A stretch of DNA of 28,209 nt from assembly GCA_002348905.1 (NCBI GenBank), contig DEBW01000086.1, positions 24,088 to 52,296 of the forward strand, read 5' to 3'. Under the pieces are notes generated by a model. That model saw only the letters and a list, made by a program, of their open reading frames with translations. It searched no databases and had not been told where the DNA came from. A program made the position numbers and the translations under genes. Every line of letters begins with the position of its first letter. Position 1 is the stretch's first letter. This DNA is from Ruminococcus flavefaciens (GTDB taxonomy: Bacteria > Bacillota > Clostridia > Oscillospirales > Ruminococcaceae). Below, piece after piece: positions 24,697 through 28,209 of this stretch.

Positions 24697-25263
24697 TTAT
24701 AATGTGATTCCGGCAGCAGCCAGTGACTTTTTCAGTTTTTCAAGTGCTCTTGCAGCTCGCATACGCACGGCTGAAGCTTTCATGGAAAGAAGCTGTGCTA
24801 TCTCACCTGAGGAGCGATCGTAATAGTATTTCTGGAGGATGATAGTCGAATCCGGTTCGCCAAGCTCGTTTATCTTGCTTATCAGTATATTTCTTGTTTC
24901 TTCCATATCTGAATCTGCTTCGATATCGGAATCAGAACTGATAAGTGAAAGATCATCATCAGTCTCATCTGAGAAGTGTTTAGCTCTTGCGGTAAGACTG
25001 TGAAAAGCATTTATGGCTTTCCGTTTAGCAACAGTTCCGATGTAGCCTTTCATATCGCCGGAAAATTCGCTGTTTTCATTGTAACCGAAGAATACGTCTG
25101 CAAAGATATCGCTCACACACTCCTCAATATCCTCTCTTGAAGCAACGCTTCTGAGTTTATTATAGGCGATAGCGTAAACGTAATCGCAGTAGCTTTCAAA
25201 AAGTGCGTCATAAGCCTTATCCGGAGACTTTTTGAGAAGCTTTATGTATTCAGTACCGGTCAT
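24697..25263 (-). CDS. ECF-type RNA polymerase sigma factor (first unit)
   Basis: The 188-residue protein contains sigma-70 region 2 (about residues 18-85, including the DIEECVSDIFADVF helix) and region 4 (about 128-180, with the helix-turn-helix around SSGEIAQLLSMKASAVRMR). A Ser/Asp-rich linker lies between. The start at 25263 is chosen because GGGAGG lies 7 nt upstream; a longer frame to 25329 has no RBS. The next gene, 13 nt on, encodes a membrane protein with outer repeats, the usual partner for an ECF sigma factor that senses envelope state. A tandem octamer in its upstream region may be its own promoter element. Region 1 and region 3 are absent, as expected. Confidence 0.9.
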   Translation of the reverse strand: MTGTEYIKLLKKSPDKAYDALFESYCDYVYAIAYNKLRSVASREDIEECVSDIFADVFFGYNENSEFSGDMKGYIGTVAKRKAINAFHSLTARAKHFSDETDDDLSLISSDSDIEADSDMEETRNILISKINELGEPDSTIILQKYYYDRSSGEIAQLLSMKASAVRMRAARALEKLKKSLAAAGITL

Positions 25264-25327
25264 AACGATTCCTCCCTGCTGTATTTGAAAGTGTTCCATG
25301 GAATTTGTGCTTTCATAAATAACATTC

Positions 25328-25349
25328 AAGTGTCAGGAACAAAGTGTCA
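25328..25349 (-). promoter_or_regulatory. Tandem TGACACTT octamers upstream of the first ECF sigma gene
   Basis: On the minus strand TGACACTT occurs twice (25342-25349 and 25328-25335), 14 nt start to start, about 65-85 nt before the start codon. It could be an ECF-type -35 region or paired operator half-sites. No housekeeping -10 is obvious. Confidence 0.4.
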
Positions 25350-25361
25350 CACAAAAAACGG

Positions 25362-25380
25362 AAAAATTTCAGAAATTTTT
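25362..25380. repeat. Short perfect inverted repeat upstream of the first ECF unit
   Basis: AAAAATTTC (25362-25370) is repeated in inverted form at 25372-25380 with a single central base. It may be a UP-like element or a protein site. Confidence 0.35.
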
Positions 25381-25419
25381 TGAAAAGAGCAAAAAAATAG
25401 CTGTTTTTAGACAAAAAGT

Positions 25420-25444
25420 CATGGGCGCACATTGTGCGCCCGTG
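25420..25444 (-). terminator. Terminator of the second ECF operon
   Basis: GGGCGCAC/GTGCGCCC (25423-25430 with 25434-25441) extends to 11 bp with outer pairs. On the minus strand it is followed by ACTTTTTG. Confidence 0.88.
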
Positions 25445-25455
25445 CAGTTATGAGA

Positions 25456-26388
25456 TCATTCTTCTGATTTTATTGTTACATCGCCGGAGGCTGTATCAAC
25501 AGACATATTGTTAGTGCCGTTTCCGAATATATATTTTCCTTTTTCCTTTGTGAAGGATATGTCTGAATTGAGGTCGCCGGAAGCAGTGTCGATATTCAGT
25601 GTGAAGTCTGACTTTTCAGGGATGAAAAGGTTTACATCACCGGAAGCTGTATCAATAGATATATCAGACGGGAAAGTTCCGAAGTGAAGCTCGTTTTTAC
25701 CGCTTGCAGAGTCTATCTTTACAGTATTGGAGCTTTTTACGTTCAGGTAAATATCGCCGGAAGCTGTATCAATGTCGAAATCATCGGCTGAATCAGCGGT
25801 AATGCTTATACTTCCGGAAGCAGCGTCAAGATTCATTGAGCTTGTTTCGCCTGTCTGTTCGATTATCACATCGCCGGAAGCTGTATCCACGACAAAGCTT
25901 TCAGCAGAGCAGTTTGTGAGCATTATATTGCCGGAAGCTGTATCAAGGTCTATAGTTGAAGCTGTGATATTTTCAAAAGTTGATGCTCCGGATGCGCCGT
26001 CGTAAACTATGTCATCAAGTTCAAATGATTTTGGTATCTTTATTTCAAGGTCTTTCTGAGCATTTTTGAGGGACACGTTCTCGCCGGATTTGCAGTACTG
26101 TACATGGAGTGTCTTGCCGTCTACCCATGTGTGTACCTGCTGGGACTCTTTGAGTTCTGCGCTGCATTTTTCAACAACGCTTACAGTGTCCTTGTCGTAT
26201 GTTGTAACGGTAACGCTTCCTGAATTCCAGTTGATATCAACGGACTCGATAACGTCGGATATCTCACGGTCGCCGGCAGTATACTCCTCGGCGTGGCTGT
26301 AGATATTGTTCATGCTTACGCAGCTTGTAAAGCTTGCTGCCATAGCCATAACTGTGAGTAAAGATAAAACCTTAGCTGATGTTTTCAT
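25456..26388 (-). CDS. DUF4097-type lipoprotein with beta-repeat rungs
   Basis: The 310-residue protein starts with a lipoprotein signal (SFTSC, C23 lipidated). About 200 residues follow made of repeated (D)TASG(D)-x-strand units; nine ASG turns are visible, spaced about 18-22 residues apart. This is the DUF4097/DUF4098 'putative adhesin' repeat, thought to fold as a right-handed beta-helix. It is the third gene of the ECF-anti-sigma operon, 79 nt after the zinc-finger protein, as often seen for DUF4097 genes. It is inferred to be an envelope-stress effector or sensor on the outer face of the membrane. AAGGAG sits before the ATG at 26388; an upstream in-frame ATG (26451) lacks an RBS and would spoil the signal peptide. 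Confidence 0.9.
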   Translation of the reverse strand: MKTSAKVLSLLTVMAMAASFTSCVSMNNIYSHAEEYTAGDREISDVIESVDINWNSGSVTVTTYDKDTVSVVEKCSAELKESQQVHTWVDGKTLHVQYCKSGENVSLKNAQKDLEIKIPKSFELDDIVYDGASGASTFENITASTIDLDTASGNIMLTNCSAESFVVDTASGDVIIEQTGETSSMNLDAASGSISITADSADDFDIDTASGDIYLNVKSSNTVKIDSASGKNELHFGTFPSDISIDTASGDVNLFIPEKSDFTLNIDTASGDLNSDISFTKEKGKYIFGNGTNNMSVDTASGDVTIKSEE

Positions 26389-26467
26389 AATAATTTCTCC
26401 TTTATAAATATAGGTTATTGGTTGTTTATACGTTTTTTGCGGACTGTTCATGATGCCAGTCCGATAA

Positions 26468-27475
26468 TTATTGTTTGCTTATGATTTCCTTTGCAGTTGT
26501 TGGTGCTGCCTTCTTTTTGTGAAAGCCGAATGCTGCGAATATTGCCGCTATGACAGTTCCTGCGCCGAGTGCCAGCCAGCAAAGAAGTGAGTTGAGGCTT
26601 TCTGTTGTTGTGAGTGAGAAGTCAAATGACGGGAAATGCAGTCCGCTTCCGAGAATGAGAAGTGTTATTGTGTCGTTGAAGAAGAAGAAAAGTGCTGATG
26701 CGAGTATGCAGGCTGCTGTTTTGAGAAGTCCGTTCCATTTTGGGTAGCGTATCAGTGCAAACATTGTCCACATATACGCAAACGGCGGAACTGAAAATGC
26801 AAGTGCTATAACAGGGAACATCGGCTCATGTACCTTTATGCCTATACACAGCATCATGAGGATGTATGTCAGAGTGTATACCGAGAATACCGTAAGTCCC
26901 TTGTTGTTTTTCAGCACTTTTGCGACCGGCTTTGAGAATACCACAAACGGCATGAACGGTATCGAAAGTCCGAAGAGGACTGCCGGAGCTGCAATGAAGA
27001 ACCAGCTTCCGCCGGAATAGATGCAGCATACTCCCAAGAGGGTTATCAGGCTTGCGGTGAAAGATGTGATAGTCCACAGGAGCTTGTTTTCCGGCACTAA
27101 AAGCGGTACAACGATAAGCGAAACGGGTATGAACATTGCAAAAAGCACTATGAAGAACCATGTCAGTCCTGCGCCGGTTGCAATATTAACGATAAGGCAT
27201 ATGAGTATCGGTAAGGAGAACAGCGCTCCGATGATACTTCCGGCAACAGCACTCTTGCGCTTGAAGAATTTAGCCTGCTTTGTGAGGACTTCATCACGTT
27301 CCTTTGCGATGCTCTGGTCTATTATGGTATCACAGTTTTTCATGTCCTCATACATCTTCCTGCATGGAGGACACTCGCTGAGATGCTCTTCAACAGCTTC
27401 TGCGCTTGATTTACTGCAAGCGTTATCAATATAAAGCGGGAGCAGGTCAGCTATCATATCACAGTTATATTTCAT
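26468..27475 (-). CDS. Zinc-finger (zf-HC2) membrane anti-sigma factor
   Basis: The 335-residue protein begins with a cytoplasmic zinc-finger region: C5, then H31xxxC35xxC38, in the ...DLLPLYIDNACS...VEEHLSECPPC context that marks anti-sigma factors binding ECF sigma. It is followed by eight or so membrane helices (from about residue 75), more than the single helix of simple anti-sigma proteins. The start codon overlaps the end of the sigma gene by 11 nt, implying coupled translation and equal amounts. It is expected to hold the sigma factor inactive until an envelope signal arrives. The Lys/Thr-rich end is cytoplasmic. The signal is unknown. Confidence 0.88.
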   Translation of the reverse strand: MKYNCDMIADLLPLYIDNACSKSSAEAVEEHLSECPPCRKMYEDMKNCDTIIDQSIAKERDEVLTKQAKFFKRKSAVAGSIIGALFSLPILICLIVNIATGAGLTWFFIVLFAMFIPVSLIVVPLLVPENKLLWTITSFTASLITLLGVCCIYSGGSWFFIAAPAVLFGLSIPFMPFVVFSKPVAKVLKNNKGLTVFSVYTLTYILMMLCIGIKVHEPMFPVIALAFSVPPFAYMWTMFALIRYPKWNGLLKTAACILASALFFFFNDTITLLILGSGLHFPSFDFSLTTTESLNSLLCWLALGAGTVIAAIFAAFGFHKKKAAPTTAKEIISKQ

Positions 27476-27959
27476 TTTTTTCCATCCTTTCCTTGAGCTT
27501 CAGTCTTGCACGATGATATGTAACTCTTGCCCATGTTTCGGTTTTCTTGAATATAGCTCCTATCTGAGTGAATGAAAGCTCACCGAATACACGAAGCTCA
27601 AATACCTCTTTGTAAGGTTCTTCCATTTCGTGCAGGAGCATATGTATCCTGAAAGAAGTATCAGAATCGGTAATGCTCTGCTCGATATCGGTCTCGATGT
27701 CTGCGACAGGCTCGTCAGGCTCGTCTTGATAGCGTGATGAACGTCTTGTATCGTCAATGAAGATATTTTTTGCTATGGCACACAGCCACGAGAAACACTC
27801 AGATTCGCCACGGAAGGTCTTATCGGTGGTTATAGCTTTAAAGAATGTTTCCTGAGTTATCTCCTGAGCTTTGTGCTGGTTCTTTACCAGTGTCATCACG
27901 AAGGAATAAACTTGCATATAGCAGGTATCATAAAGTTTCTCGGCAGTAATTTTGTCCAA
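27465..27959 (-). CDS. ECF-type RNA polymerase sigma factor (second unit), TTG start
   Basis: The 164-residue protein has sigma region 2 (about residues 8-75, including the helix around QEITQETFFKAI and the CFSWLCAIAKNIFIDDTRR stretch) and region 4 (about 105-160, with LSFTQIGAIFKKTETWARV as the helix-turn-helix). It starts at a TTG (27959), because AGGAGG is 9 nt upstream. The nearby ATG is in another frame that stops after 11 codons. The next gene overlaps it and encodes a zinc-finger anti-sigma protein. An ECF-like promoter lies 30-60 nt upstream, suggesting that it turns on its own operon. Confidence 0.92.
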   Translation of the reverse strand: MDKITAEKLYDTCYMQVYSFVMTLVKNQHKAQEITQETFFKAITTDKTFRGESECFSWLCAIAKNIFIDDTRRSSRYQDEPDEPVADIETDIEQSITDSDTSFRIHMLLHEMEEPYKEVFELRVFGELSFTQIGAIFKKTETWARVTYHRARLKLKERMEKNEI

Positions 27960-27991
27960 TCATCGCACCTCCTTCCTTGGCTTCTGTTGGT

Positions 27992-28019
27992 TAGACGGAG
28001 TAAGTACAGAAACGTTACA
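27992..28019 (-). promoter_or_regulatory. ECF-type autoregulatory promoter of the second sigma operon
   Basis: On the minus strand TGTAAC (28014-28019) and CGTCTA (27992-27997) are 16 nt apart, close to the Bacillus ECF consensus TGAAAC-N16-CGTC. An A/T-rich tract upstream (28022-28055) could act as a UP element. 28060-28150 shows nothing else recognisable. Confidence 0.65.
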
Positions 28020-28154
28020 AGAAATTTCAAAAAAATTTTTAAAATCTTTTTTTAACTTATTATATCATAATTTGTAATAAAAAACAAGGCTGTATTTCCC
28101 CGGAAAAATAAAAAATGCCGTGCTGATATTTAAGTTAGGAACTATAGTGGTTGC

Positions 28155-28174
28155 TGCCACGGCAACAGCATTTA
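28155..28174 (-). repeat. 20-nt string repeated in inverted orientation at 7942-7961
   Basis: Exact reverse complement of the string that abuts repeat copy B. Here no double-hairpin element is attached within the window, and the sequence runs to the right edge without a visible gene. Confidence 0.7.
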
Positions 28175-28209
28175 CTTTTTATTAACGTATGCGACAGCAA
28201 AGTTGCCTT

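Noticed and set aside
1..28209. tRNA, rRNA, CRISPR array, transposase or prophage genes
   Set aside because: Scanned by eye on both strands; no tRNA T-arm context, regular spacer array or recombinase motif was found.

Overview
The window looks like chromosomal DNA of a Gram-positive gut Firmicute, most likely a Ruminococcus-like member of the Oscillospiraceae. This is inferred from moderately low GC, AGGAGG-type ribosome binding sites before nearly every gene, TTGACA/TATAAT promoters, strong U-tract terminators, lipoprotein and secreted-protein signals without LPXTG, and gene types common in that group (YfhO, a GT2-GtrA fusion, CPBP proteases, DUF4097, ECF modules). No rRNA, tRNA, CRISPR array, transposase or phage gene was seen.

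Layout. 1-533 (-): start of a zinc-ribbon protein with a Met/Asn/Gln/Gly-rich tail, running off the left edge. 1023-2147 (+): VanY-type D,D-carboxypeptidase. 2179-2310: interspersed double-hairpin repeat. 2334-3311 (-): CPBP membrane protease. 3443-5104 (-): stand-alone iron-only-hydrogenase-like Fe-S protein. 5105-6290: gene-poor stretch with a 57-aa gene, a frameshifted companion, a C-terminal gene remnant, a strong leftward promoter and a third hairpin repeat. 6291-7768 (+): GtrB/CsbB-like glycosyltransferase overlapping a CxxCxxCC (YkgJ-type) protein. 7813-7943: second full repeat copy. 8042-8266 (+): 74-aa protein. 8412-9854 (+): Cache-GGDEF diguanylate cyclase. 10076-14122 (+): two-gene operon of a GT2-GtrA fusion and YfhO. 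14186-15394 (-): ChvE-like sugar-binding lipoprotein. 15395-16430: 1-kb regulatory region ending in a long folded mRNA leader. 16431-22388 (+): 1985-aa secreted protein, followed by a 37-aa peptide gene at 22463-22576. 22761-25263 (-): ECF sigma factor plus a membrane anti-sigma-like protein with three repeats. 25456-27959 (-): second ECF sigma factor, zinc-finger anti-sigma protein and DUF4097 lipoprotein. 27960-28209 carries the ECF promoter.

Much of the window concerns the cell envelope. The carboxypeptidase trims peptidoglycan stems. The two polyprenyl-phosphate glycosyltransferases, GtrA and YfhO resemble the CsbB-GtcA-YfhO scheme that adds sugars to outer-surface polymers. The two ECF units are of the kind that sense envelope state. 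The 1985-aa protein, with a strong promoter, a folded leader and codon use suggesting high expression, is probably an abundant secreted or surface protein.

The most unusual material is the giant-protein locus (folded leader, new triple C-terminal repeat, no recognised anchor, 37-aa partner peptide), the H-cluster protein with an altered first motif, and the ECF unit whose anti-sigma protein carries three repeats outside the membrane.
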